Shown in pieces: positions 10,175 through 19,094 of a stretch of DNA of 64,000 nt. The stretch's first letter is position 1. Each line of letters opens with the position of its first letter. Under the pieces are notes generated by a model, which had not been told where the DNA came from, ran no database searches, and saw only the letters and a program-made list of their open reading frames with translations. Location: assembly GCA_963755195.1 (NCBI GenBank), contig CAVWIZ010000001.1:496001-560000 (forward strand). The letters run 5' to 3'. The position numbers and the translations under genes were made by a program. The stretch comes from CAVQJU01 sp963755195. GTDB lineage: Bacteria; Acidobacteriota; Vicinamibacteria; Vicinamibacterales; CAVVIG01.

Positions 10175-10366
10175 TTGAGTGAGCATGACGGCACCGCGCG
10201 AAGCGGTGCCGGCGCGTTCTTGGCGGGGTTGGCGTCGCGCCTCCTTGGACCGCTCTTGCGTTGTCCCTACTGTCGACAGCGGGGCGCAGCCCTTCGGTTC
10301 GATGAGAATCGGTCTCGCTGGATGTGGCGATGTCTCTTGTGCCATTCACGACGCTGGCATCGATAG
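10175..10366 (+). CDS. Small zinc-ribbon-like hypothetical protein
   Basis: A 63-residue frame from a TTG start. Its C-terminal half has LRCPYCRQRG and, 17 residues later, WRCLLCHSRRWHR. Two CxxC pairs spaced this way are typical of rubredoxin-like zinc ribbons, so the four cysteines probably bind a metal. The N-terminal half is a short Gly/Ala/Leu-rich helix. The start codon is weak and no strong ribosome site is seen. Its 40-base distance from the antiporter gene downstream leaves co-transcription possible. Confidence 0.45.
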   Translation: MSEHDGTARSGAGAFLAGLASRLLGPLLRCPYCRQRGAALRFDENRSRWMWRCLLCHSRRWHR

Positions 10367-10406
10367 ATCCGGCGGATTCAGGGTTGTAGGCTAGGCGGGA
10401 GTTCTT

Positions 10407-11684
10407 GTGGATGATCCCATCGCGTCTCTGATTCTCTCCCTGGCGATCATTCTGGTCGCCGCCAAGGTGGGCGGACACTTCGCCACCAGGATCGGTCAGC
10501 CGCCGGTGCTCGGCGAACTGGCGGCCGGCCTCGTCATCGGCAACGTCACCCTACTAGCCGGCTATTCCGGCCTCGAACATCTCAAGACCGACGCATCGAT
10601 CGACATGCTGTCGCGCCTTGGCGTCATCCTCCTGCTGTTTCAGATCGGCCTCGAATCGACCGTCGCGCAGATGAGAAAGGTTGGGCCGTCCGCCTTTGTC
10701 GTCGCCACCATCGGCGTCGTCGGTCCCTTCATCTTGGGCTGGAGCGTCGGCGCCTGGCTCCTGCCAGGTGCCAGCATCTACACGCACATCTTCCTCGGTG
10801 CGGCGCTGACGGCCACGAGCGTCGGCATCACGGCGCGCGTGCTCAAAGATCTCGGCCGGTCGCAGACCGATGAAGCCCGCATCATCCTCGGCGCGGCCGT
10901 TGTGGACGATGTGCAGGGACTGGTGATTCTGGCCGTGGTCACGGGCATCATGGCCGCGGCCGACAGCGGCGTCAGCCTGTCCTATGCGTCAATCGGCGTT
11001 GTCTTGCTGAAAGCCGGGGGCTTCTTGTTCGGCTCGCTGGTGCTCGGTGTCTACCTGTCGCCTCGCTTGTTTTGGCTGGCGTCGAAACTGGAAGCGAGCG
11101 GTGTGCTGCTCGCGGTCGGCCTGGCGTTCTGTTTCGTGCTGGCGTGGCTGGCCGACAAGATCGGCCTCGCCCCCATCGTCGGCGCGTTTGCCGCAGGCCT
11201 CGTGCTCGAAGACGTGCACTACCGCGATTTCGTGGACCGTGGCGAACACAAGCTCGATCGGCTCGTGGAACCGATCGGGGCCGTGCTGATTCCCATCTTC
11301 TTCGTCGTCATGGGCACTCGCATCGATCTGACCGTATTCGCGCGGCTGAGCATCCTCGGGCTCGCCGCGGCGCTGACGCTTGCCGCCGTCGTCGGCAAGC
11401 AGCTCTGCGCGTTCGGCGTCGTCGACAAGGGCCTCGACCGGCTGTCGGTGGGGATCGGGATGATTCCGCGAGGCGAGGTGGGTCTGATCTTCGCGAACAT
11501 CGGTCTGACCCTGTTTGTCGGGGGGAAGCCTGTGGTCGACGAAAGCGTATCTTCAGCAGTGGTGGTGATGGTGATGGTCACAACCGCCATGACGCCGCCG
11601 GCGCTCAAGTGGAGCTTCAACCGACGTGGACGCGCGGACGCCGCAGCGGGTCGGACTCGAACTGACGGAGCACCTCGCGGGTGA
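10407..11684 (+). CDS. CPA2-family cation:proton antiporter (Kef-type membrane domain)
   Basis: A membrane protein of 425 residues with about 12-13 helices. The sequence IGQPPVLGELAAGLVIGNVTLL matches the Kef/NapA family, and ARIILGAAVVDDVQGLVILAV carries the paired aspartates (VDD) of the ion-binding centre. MIPRGEVGLIFANIG is the conserved half-helix. There is no C-terminal TrkA domain, so direct nucleotide gating of the KefC kind is not evident. GTG start with GGGAG seven bases upstream. The last 68 bases overlap the end of the reverse-strand permease gene. Confidence 0.88.
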   Translation: MDDPIASLILSLAIILVAAKVGGHFATRIGQPPVLGELAAGLVIGNVTLLAGYSGLEHLKTDASIDMLSRLGVILLLFQIGLESTVAQMRKVGPSAFVVATIGVVGPFILGWSVGAWLLPGASIYTHIFLGAALTATSVGITARVLKDLGRSQTDEARIILGAAVVDDVQGLVILAVVTGIMAAADSGVSLSYASIGVVLLKAGGFLFGSLVLGVYLSPRLFWLASKLEASGVLLAVGLAFCFVLAWLADKIGLAPIVGAFAAGLVLEDVHYRDFVDRGEHKLDRLVEPIGAVLIPIFFVVMGTRIDLTVFARLSILGLAAALTLAAVVGKQLCAFGVVDKGLDRLSVGIGMIPRGEVGLIFANIGLTLFVGGKPVVDESVSSAVVVMVMVTTAMTPPALKWSFNRRGRADAAAGRTRTDGAPRG

Positions 11685-13539
11685 CTGGCGCTGTATCGCC
11701 CTCGCCGAACGCCAGGAACTTCAGGAGATAGGTAATCGGATTTCCTTCCGTCCAGCCGAAGTACACGTGCGGGATCTGCCCCGTCCGATCGCGGATGTAA
11801 AGCAGCAGCGCGGCAATCGCGTTGGGAATCGCGGCGCTTTCGCAGCGCAGCACGCGATAATCATCGATGAGGACGCCCTCCACGTTCAGCACTGCGCTGA
11901 ATTGCGAGGCGTCTCCCGGCCGCACCTCGAGGAAGAGCACGGGATCCTCGGTGGGGACGTGATGGGTCTGTCGCGCTTCGGTGAGCTTGTCCGCATATTC
12001 GCGTGGCGAGCCGTCCCCCGGACGGTTGGCAATAATCTGGATCCCGTCGCCGGTCCGCGCCGCGTCGATGAACTCGATGGCCAGCGGATCGGGCACGATG
12101 CCGTGCACGCGCAGCTCCGTCGAGCGCAGCGTTCGTGACACGAGCGACGTGATCACGATCGTCAGGATGAAGAGCGACGCGATCTTGATCCCTTCCGGCC
12201 GCTCGAACACGTTGGTGACGGTGGTATAAGCAAACACGATCGTGATCGCGATAAAGACCGCCGACCGGTGCGATTGCCGCCAGGCGGTAATCGCCACGGC
12301 GAGCGCCGCCGAGCTCATGAGCACGAGCACGCCGGTCGCGTACGCACCGCCTTGCGCGTCCACGCTGGCGTTGAAGACGATCGTGACCGCAATGGTGATG
12401 CCGGTGATGATGACGACGAGCGGGCGGTTCGCCCGCGCCCACTCCGGCGCCATCCCGTAGCGTGGAAGGTAGCGTGGGACCAGGTTCAGCAGGCCGGCGA
12501 GCGCCGAGGCGCCGGCAAACCACAGAATGGAGATCGTGCTCACGTCGTACAACGTGCCGAACCAGGAACCGAAGTGCTCGTGCGCCAGATACGAGAGGGC
12601 GCGGCCGTCGGCGGGATTGCCCGGCTGGAACGCGTCCGGAGGAATGAGCACCGCCGTGACGAAGCTGCTTCCGAGCAGCAGCGCACTCATGATGAGCGCT
12701 GCCGTGCGCAGGAGTTTCTTCGTGTTGCGGATTCGTCCCGTGGGCGCTTCTTCGGTGTCCGTCGCGTCGCCGCGGACGAGCGGCATCACGGCGACGCCGG
12801 TTTCAAACCCGGACAGGCCGAGTGCCAGCTTCGGAAACAGGATGATCGCCATCGCGGCCATCATCAGCGGGTCGCCGTGGCTGGCGAAAAGCGACGCCTT
12901 CCAGGCGGCGACGTGACGGGGATTGCCGGCGATCTCCATCAAGCCGTTGACGATGATGATGCTGTTGAGCGACATGTAGACGACGACGAGGGCGACCGCG
13001 AGCACGATCGCTTCGCGAAAACCTCGAAGGAAGATCCCGCCCAGCACCAGGAGCAGCCCCAGCGTCACGAGCACCGGGTGATCGAGCCACGCGGGCGTCA
13101 GCGGGTTCGAGATGAGATGCGCCGTCGCGTCCGCGGCCGACAGCGTAATGGTGATCACGAAGTCGGTGGCGGCGAATCCCAGCAGGCAAAGGACGATGAC
13201 CTTGCCCTTCCAGCGTGGGAACAACTGTTCGAGGATCAGGATGCTGCCCTGGCCGTGCGGGCTCATGGCCGCGACGCGGCCGTACATCGGCAGCGCACCG
13301 AACAGCGTCAGCAGCACGAGGACGAGCGTCGCGATTGGCGAGAGTGCGCCGGCCGCCAGGAACGCGATGCTGGGCTGGTAGGCGAGCGTCGAGAAGTAAT
13401 CGACGCCCGTGAGGCACATCACCTTCCACCAGGCTGTCGTGTGCGGCGCTCGCACGGACCGCCCGGGTTCGGCCGTGCCTTCGTACAACCAGTCGTGGAT
13501 CTGCTTTTTCCAGAGGGTGGGCGCCGCCGTCGCTGGCAC
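11617..13539 (-). CDS. APC superfamily amino acid/potassium-type permease with C-terminal soluble domain
   Basis: About 640 residues. The N-terminal motif TGVDYFSTLAYQPSIAFLAAG and about 11-12 helices match large APC family permeases of bacteria. The last 160-170 residues form a soluble domain with IPHVYFGWTEGNPITYLLKFL. The substrate is not evident. The start is uncertain: the frame stays open upstream as far as 13968, but it then runs into the divergent gene. I chose the GTG at 13539, just before VPATAAPTLWKKQIHDWLYEG, as the first plausible initiator after the divergent promoter region. The 3' end overlaps the convergent antiporter gene. Confidence 0.82.
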   Translation of the reverse strand: MPATAAPTLWKKQIHDWLYEGTAEPGRSVRAPHTTAWWKVMCLTGVDYFSTLAYQPSIAFLAAGALSPIATLVLVLLTLFGALPMYGRVAAMSPHGQGSILILEQLFPRWKGKVIVLCLLGFAATDFVITITLSAADATAHLISNPLTPAWLDHPVLVTLGLLLVLGGIFLRGFREAIVLAVALVVVYMSLNSIIIVNGLMEIAGNPRHVAAWKASLFASHGDPLMMAAMAIILFPKLALGLSGFETGVAVMPLVRGDATDTEEAPTGRIRNTKKLLRTAALIMSALLLGSSFVTAVLIPPDAFQPGNPADGRALSYLAHEHFGSWFGTLYDVSTISILWFAGASALAGLLNLVPRYLPRYGMAPEWARANRPLVVIITGITIAVTIVFNASVDAQGGAYATGVLVLMSSAALAVAITAWRQSHRSAVFIAITIVFAYTTVTNVFERPEGIKIASLFILTIVITSLVSRTLRSTELRVHGIVPDPLAIEFIDAARTGDGIQIIANRPGDGSPREYADKLTEARQTHHVPTEDPVLFLEVRPGDASQFSAVLNVEGVLIDDYRVLRCESAAIPNAIAALLLYIRDRTGQIPHVYFGWTEGNPITYLLKFLAFGEGDTAPVTREVLRQFESDPLRRPRVHVG

Positions 13540-13662
13540 TTTGGCATTGTAACCGGAGCCCTGTATCCAATCCCACGCCGTGCGTCCGGGCGGTAGAATG
13601 CCCGTATACGTGCGCTCCGAAAGAACGGTAGCGGCTCGGGAAAATATGGAAGAGAGGACGTC

Positions 13663-15159
13663 ATGCGGCACTTGCGTCTGGGACTTGCGGCGCTCGGTCT
13701 CGCTGTGCTCGGCATCGTACTGAACAGGGGCGTGTCGGCCCAGCGACCGCAGGCGGCCGAAAAGACCAACATGGAGCTCGTCGGCTCGAGCGACCTGCAG
13801 GGCCGGAGCGCCTATCAGCCTCTCGTGCACAAGCAGGGCGACCGCTTTATCGCCTACATCGGGCACCACGGCGGGAAGGCGATGAATCCCCTGACCGCGA
13901 CGACGGAGGACAACGGCACGTCGATCCTCGACGTCACCAGCCCAAAGCAGCCGAAGTATCTGGCCCATATTCCTGGCGCTGCCGGACTGGCCGAAGCCGG
14001 TGGCGCGCAGATGGTCCGTGTGTGCGATGGGAGCTCACTGCCGCGCGCGGACCGAAGCAAGGTGTACCTGCTGCGCAGCTTCGGCGGCTCCGCTCACGAA
14101 ATCTGGGACGTCACGGATCCGGCGAAGCCCGGCCGCGTCACCATCGTCGTCAGCGGACTGCGCGACACGCATAAGAGCTGGTGGGAATGCGATACGGGGA
14201 TCGCGTACATCGTCGCCGGCGCGCCCGAGTGGCGGACGCGCCGCATGACGATGATCTACGACCTGAGCGATCCGGCAAAGCCGGTGTTCATCCGCAACTT
14301 CGGATTGCCGGGCCAGCAGCCGGGCGCGACGGGCCCCGTGCCCACGGATCTGCACGGGCCGATTTCGACGGGACCGCGAGGCAACCGCGTCTACTTCGGT
14401 TACGGCACCGGCGGCAACGGCGTGCTGCAGATCGTCGATCGCAACAAGCTCCTGAACGGGCCGAAGGACCCAACCGACGCCAACCTCGTCTACCCGCAGG
14501 TCGCCAGAGTCGATCTGCCGGCCGACGCTGGTGCGCATACGGCGTTTCCGATGCTTGGCATGCAGCTCCCGGAGTTCGGCAACCAGAAATTGCGGCCGGG
14601 CACGGCGGCCGCGGTCGGCGCGGATCACGATCACGACGGTGCGGCGCCTGTCAGGACGCAGGCGGGCCGCGATTTCGTGGCGGTCGTCGGCGAATCGCTC
14701 GCCAACGAGTGCTTCGAAAACAGGCAGATGGTCCGGATGGTGGACATCACGGTCGAGTCGAAGCCGTTCGGCGTCTCCAGCTGGACGGTGCCCGAAGCAA
14801 GCGGCCGCTTCTGCGACCGCGGCGGCCGGTTCGGCACCCACTCGTCCAACGAGAACATGACGCCGATCTACTACAACCGCGTGCTGTTCATCGCGCACTT
14901 CAACGCCGGCGTGCGCGCGCTCGACGTCCGCGATCCGTTCAACCCGAAGGAAATCGGGTTCTACATCCCAGCCGTGACCGACAAGACCGACAAGCGCTGT
15001 GTCGGTACGGGCGCGAGCGAACGCTGCAAGGTCGCCGTCCAGACCAATAACGTAGACGTGGACGACCGCGGCTACATCTATATTGCCGACCGCGCCAACA
15101 CCGGCATGCACATTCTCGAGTTGACGGGCCCAGCGCGGAAGGTCGCAGATTTCCGGTAA
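13663..15159 (+). CDS. Exported LVIVD-repeat beta-propeller protein
   Basis: A protein of 498 residues with a signal peptide (LGLAALGLAVLGIVLNRGVSA) ending near residue 27. The body shows repeated blade-like motifs such as GTSILDVTSPKQPKYLAHI, HEIWDVTDPAKPGRV and GVRALDVRDPFNPKEIGFY, diagnostic of LVIVD-type propellers found outside the inner membrane. No catalytic residues are recognised; such proteins are usually assigned binding or scaffold roles. AGAGAGGA lies before the ATG. Position just before a PQQ dehydrogenase suggests a shared periplasmic oxidation function, although a palindromic repeat lies between them. Confidence 0.8.
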   Translation: MRHLRLGLAALGLAVLGIVLNRGVSAQRPQAAEKTNMELVGSSDLQGRSAYQPLVHKQGDRFIAYIGHHGGKAMNPLTATTEDNGTSILDVTSPKQPKYLAHIPGAAGLAEAGGAQMVRVCDGSSLPRADRSKVYLLRSFGGSAHEIWDVTDPAKPGRVTIVVSGLRDTHKSWWECDTGIAYIVAGAPEWRTRRMTMIYDLSDPAKPVFIRNFGLPGQQPGATGPVPTDLHGPISTGPRGNRVYFGYGTGGNGVLQIVDRNKLLNGPKDPTDANLVYPQVARVDLPADAGAHTAFPMLGMQLPEFGNQKLRPGTAAAVGADHDHDGAAPVRTQAGRDFVAVVGESLANECFENRQMVRMVDITVESKPFGVSSWTVPEASGRFCDRGGRFGTHSSNENMTPIYYNRVLFIAHFNAGVRALDVRDPFNPKEIGFYIPAVTDKTDKRCVGTGASERCKVAVQTNNVDVDDRGYIYIADRANTGMHILELTGPARKVADFR

Positions 15160-15164
15160 AGGCA

Positions 15165-15240
15165 ACCACGAAGGCACGAAAACACGAAGAAGAAGTTCTT
15201 CCGTACAAAGATTTTCTTCGTGGTTTCGTGTCTTCGTGGT
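15165..15240. repeat. Imperfect 27-bp inverted repeat (ACCACGAAG type)
   Basis: The left arm 15165-15191 and right arm 15214-15240 are reverse complements with two mismatches, separated by 22 bases. Each arm is itself built from short near-repeats of CACGAA. It can form a long hairpin between two co-directional genes and may act as a terminator or RNA-stability element. It resembles dispersed palindromic repeats of bacterial genomes. Confidence 0.75.
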
Positions 15241-15273
15241 CAAGGGTTGCGGCGTAGTAGAAAGGATCGCGTC

Positions 15274-17317
15274 ATGTTGCGAAAACTTGAAGTGGCTGTC
15301 GTATGTGTGCTGCTCTCGCCGGCGCTCCTTTCCGCCCAGGCCGGCGCCAAGAACGGCGAGTGGCGCAGCTACGGCGGCGACACGGGCAGCACCAGGTATT
15401 CGCCGCTCGATCAGATCAACGCCGGCAATTTCAACAAGCTCGAAGTGGCCTGGCGCTTCAAGACCGACAACCTCGGCCCGCGTCCTGAGTACCAGTACGA
15501 GGGCACGCCGCTTTTCGCGAACGGGGTCCTTTACGCGACAGCGGGCAGCCGGCGTGCGGTCGTTGCACTCGATCCCGGCACCGGCGAACAGATCTGGATG
15601 CACAGCGAACAGGAAGGCGCGCGAGGCTCCGCTGCGCCGCGCCAGCTTTCAGGCCGCGGCCTGGCCTACTGGACCGACGGCCGGGAGGAGCGCGTCTTGT
15701 ATGTGACGCCAGGCTACCGTCTCGTCGCGCTCAATGCGAAGACCGGCATTCCGGTGTCCGGCTTCGGCACGAACGGCGTCGTCGACCTCAAACAGGATGA
15801 CGATCAGGTGATCGACTCGATGAACGGCGACATCGGACTCCACGCGACGCCGATGGTGGCGCGAAACGTCGTGATCGTCGGCGCCGCCGGCAAGACGGGC
15901 GCAAACCCGAAGAGCTTTCAGAACGTGAAGGGGTACGTTCGCGGATTCGACGTCAGGACGGGCAAGCGCCTCTGGATCTTCCACACGATTCCGCAGCTCG
16001 GCGAGTTCGGGAACGACACGTGGGAAAAAGAGTCGTGGGTGTACACGGGCAACACGGGCGTCTGGGGGCAGATTTCCATAGACGAAGAGCTCGGCCTCGC
16101 GTACTTGCCCGTCGAAATGCCGACGGGCGACTACTACGGGGGCCATCGTCCGGGCGCCGGGCTCTTTGGCGAGAGTCTCGTCGCCGTCGAGTCTGCAAAC
16201 CGGGAAGCGGAAGTGGCACTACCAGCTCGTCCACCACGGCATCTGGGACATGGATATTCCGTGCGCGCCGATTCTCACCGACATCACCGTCAACGGACGA
16301 ACGATCAAAGCCGTCGCGCAGCCGACCAAGCAGGGAGTGCTGTACGTCTTCGATCGAGTCACCGGTCAGCCGATTTGGCCGATCGAGGAACGTCCCGTCG
16401 CGAAGGGCGACGTGCCGGGCGAGTGGTACTCGCCGACGCAGCCGTTTCCAACCAAACCGCCGCCGTACGAGCGCACGGGCGTTTCCGTCGACGATTTGAT
16501 CGACTTCACGCCCGAGCTTCGCGCCGAGGCGGTCGAGCTGGCGAAGAAGTACACGATGGGGCCGATGTTCACGCCGCCCGTCGTCAGCAAGATCGAAGGT
16601 CCACTGGGTCTTCTCACGAGGGCGCTGGCGGGGACGAACTGGAAGGGCGGATCCTACGATCCCGAAACGCATCTGGCGTACGTGTATTCGACGGGCGCCA
16701 TCGGCACGATGGGACTCGTGCCCCCGCCGCCGGGATTCTCGGACATGAAATACATTTCGGGGAATGCGATTGCGGGCGCCAGACTCACCGGCGGCAGCGG
16801 CTCCTCCGCAGGTGGCGGCCGATCGGTCGCGGGGACTGCAGGCGGCGGCGCCGGGGCAACCGAAGCTGGCGCTGAGGCTGTGGCCGGCTTGAACGTTCGA
16901 GGGCTTCCGCTCGGCAAACCGCCGTACGGGAGCATTACCGCGATCGACCTCGACAAGGGTGAGATTCGCTGGAAGATCGCGCACGGCGAAACGCCGGACA
17001 ACGTCAGGGAACATCCCGCGCTCAAGGGTCTCGCTATCCCGCGCACCGGTCAAGGCGGCATGGCGGCCACACTCGTCACCAAGACGTTGCTCATTTCCGG
17101 TGAGCCGCGCCCGGGGACGACGTCAACCGGCCGGCGCGGAGCGATGCTGCGCGCGTACGACAAGGCGACAGGGAGGGACGTCGGCGCCGTCTACATGCCG
17201 GCGCCCGAAGGCGGCGCGCCGATGACCTACATGTTGAATGGCAAGCAGTACATCGTGCTCGCCGTCAGCGGCGGGGCGTACTCGGGCGAGTTGCTCGCGT
17301 TCAAACTGCCGGATTAG
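15274..17317 (+). CDS. PQQ-binding beta-propeller dehydrogenase, exported
   Basis: About 680 residues after correction, with a signal peptide (VVCVLLSPALLSAQA). Propeller motifs include YSPLDQINAGNFNKLEVAW, VVALDPGTGEQIW, GKRLWIFHTIPQLGEF and PYGSITAIDLDKGEIRW, matching glucose/alcohol-type quinoproteins of the periplasm. A Gly/Ala-rich low-complexity insert lies near residues 510-545. One frameshift near 16192 is repaired by removing a T, which gives VAVELQTGKRKWHYQLVHHG. No heme-binding CxxCH is seen, so electrons would pass to a separate acceptor. The substrate cannot be told. Confidence 0.85.
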
Positions 17318-17338
17318 CGAAAGGAAACCGCGTTCGTC

Positions 17339-17893
17339 TTAACGCGGCCGCGACTTGCCCACATCCGGCCGTGGATCCGCGACGAAGCCGTCGCGGTTCG
17401 GCATCCGGACTTTCGGCAGGCTTCGGGCATCCATCACGCTGTCGTCGGCGATGATGCCGTTGATGTTCAGGAGGTACGCGACCACGGCGTAAACCTCCGG
17501 CGGCTTCAGCAGACCCGGCTCGTCGAAGGGCATCGCGCGATTCACGTAGTCCCACACCGTCGTCGCGTACGGCCAGAAACTCCCGACCGTCTTCAACGGT
17601 CGCGGCATCGCGAGGGTGCCCCGGCCGCCAACGAGCGTCGGCCCCACATCGCCCTGAGCTTTGTCGCCGTGGCAGCGTGCGCACCGGAGCGCAAATACCC
17701 CACGACCTTCGGCGACCGATCCTGACCCCGGAGGCAGCCCGCCGCCGTCGGGCGCGATTGCGGCGCCCAACTCGCGGATCTCCTCCGGCGTCGCCGGCCG
17801 TCCGATTCCGGACGTGGGCGACTGTGCCGCCAGGCTGACCGCACCAGCCAACACCAACGCCCAGACCACAGCAACGTCGCTAGGCTTCCACAT
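17339..17893 (-). CDS. SoxD-like cytochrome c
   Basis: A protein of 184 residues with a signal peptide (VVWALVLAGAVSLAA). It has one heme c site, CARCHGD, near residue 75, and the likely distal methionine is in NRAMPF. The segments GIGRPATPEEI, GGLPPGSGSVAEGR and MDARSLPKVRMPNRDGF are those of SoxD, the cytochrome partner of the SoxC sulfane dehydrogenase. The start overlaps the end of the SoxC-like gene by 14 bases. In known Sox systems SoxCD removes six electrons from the sulfane sulfur carried on SoxYZ. No SoxYZ, SoxAX or SoxB gene is in this window, so the substrate here is open. Confidence 0.82.
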   Translation of the reverse strand: MWKPSDVAVVWALVLAGAVSLAAQSPTSGIGRPATPEEIRELGAAIAPDGGGLPPGSGSVAEGRGVFALRCARCHGDKAQGDVGPTLVGGRGTLAMPRPLKTVGSFWPYATTVWDYVNRAMPFDEPGLLKPPEVYAVVAYLLNINGIIADDSVMDARSLPKVRMPNRDGFVADPRPDVGKSRPR

Positions 17894-19094
17894 TGGTCAC
17901 GGTCCCGTCTGCCCGCACGCTCCAGTATTTGATGCCGTTGAAGTGATAGATGGAGTTGGTCCCCCGCGCGGCAACGAGCGCTTCGCGCGTCGGCTGGATG
18001 TAGCCGCTTTCGTCAATCGCGCGTGACGCGATCTTCGCCGGCCGGCCGTCAAATCGCCAGGGCAGCCGGAAACGCGTCAGTGAAACTGGAAGTCGCGGCT
18101 CCTGCAGTTGCGCGGCAACCCAGTTCTGCCCGCCGTTGGTGGTGATCTCGACGCGCTCGATCCGCCCTCGTCCAGACCATGCGAGCCCGGTCAGCTCGTA
18201 GAGTCCTGAACCTGGCAGCGTTTGTCCTCCAGAGGGAAACGTAATGACCGACTTGGCTTCCATTTGGTACGTGAAGATCCGCGCCTTGCCGTCCGGCATC
18301 AGGTCTGAGTACTTCGAGGTTTCATCGCGCGCCATGTAGGCCTGGTCGGTCAGCTTCAAGCTGTGGAGCCACTTCACATTGGTGTTGCCCTCCCACCCGG
18401 GGATGATGAGGCGCAGCGGATACCCCTGGGCGGGACGGATGGCTTCGCCGTTCTGTCCGTATGCGAGCAGGATGTCGTTCATCGCTTTTGCGAGCGGGAT
18501 GCTGCGCTCCATCCGGCAGGCATCCGCCCCTTCCGCAATGACCCAGGATGCCCCCGGCCTCACGCCGACAGCCCCGAGCACGAGCGACAGCGGAACCCCG
18601 GTCCACTCGCTGCAACTGACCAGACCGTAGCTTCGCTGAACGTCCGCCCCACCGCCCCCGACCCATTCCCCCGCGCTGTTGCCACCGCATTCGAGCACGA
18701 GCGTGCGCGTCACCGAAGGCAGCCGCTTGATCTCGGCCATCGACAAGGAGAGCGGCCGATCCACCATGCCGTGAATCACGAGCCGGTGCCGCGCGGGATC
18801 GATTGTGGGTATCCCCGCGTGGTGCCGCTCGTAATGTAAGGATGACGGCGTCAGCGTGCCGACGGAGTCCTGCAGCGGCGTGAAACTGGAACCCGTCTCC
18901 GGCGTCCTCGAGTCTCGCCGCCAGCGGACGGCCTTCTCAAACGGCGACCGATCTCCGTACGGACCAAGCGGGATTCCCAGCTTCCCGGGGGTATCCAACC
19001 CGAATACCTTTTGTTGCCCGGCGAGGATCCCGCCGCCCATCGCCGCTCCAATCCGGAGAAGTTGCCGGCGGCTCGACCGTCTGATGGTTTTCAT
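17880..19094 (-). CDS. SoxC-like molybdopterin sulfite/sulfane dehydrogenase, Tat-exported
   Basis: A protein of 404 residues. The N-terminus MKTIRRSSRRQLLRIGAAMG is a Tat-type twin-arginine signal. The sulfite oxidase fold follows, with LVLECGGNSAGEW holding the molybdenum-ligand cysteine near residue 148, then LRLIIPGWEGNTNVKWL, and a C-terminal dimerisation domain with RVEITTNGGQNW. This is the SoxC/sulfite oxidase family, a periplasmic molybdenum enzyme. Its ATG overlaps the stop of the upstream PQQ dehydrogenase (ATGA) and its end overlaps the SoxD-like gene, so the three genes should be co-translated. Confidence 0.85.
   Translation of the reverse strand: MKTIRRSSRRQLLRIGAAMGGGILAGQQKVFGLDTPGKLGIPLGPYGDRSPFEKAVRWRRDSRTPETGSSFTPLQDSVGTLTPSSLHYERHHAGIPTIDPARHRLVIHGMVDRPLSLSMAEIKRLPSVTRTLVLECGGNSAGEWVGGGGADVQRSYGLVSCSEWTGVPLSLVLGAVGVRPGASWVIAEGADACRMERSIPLAKAMNDILLAYGQNGEAIRPAQGYPLRLIIPGWEGNTNVKWLHSLKLTDQAYMARDETSKYSDLMPDGKARIFTYQMEAKSVITFPSGGQTLPGSGLYELTGLAWSGRGRIERVEITTNGGQNWVAAQLQEPRLPVSLTRFRLPWRFDGRPAKIASRAIDESGYIQPTREALVAARGTNSIYHFNGIKYWSVRADGTVTNVEA

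Noticed and set aside
12268..13596. Forward frame of 442 codons opposite the APC permease
   Set aside because: Composition is Arg/His/Gln-rich and there is no family match; it is a shadow of the permease gene.
13540..13968. Extended N-terminus of the APC permease
   Set aside because: The frame is open, but it runs antisense into the LVIVD gene and past its promoter, and the translation lacks permease-like sequence.
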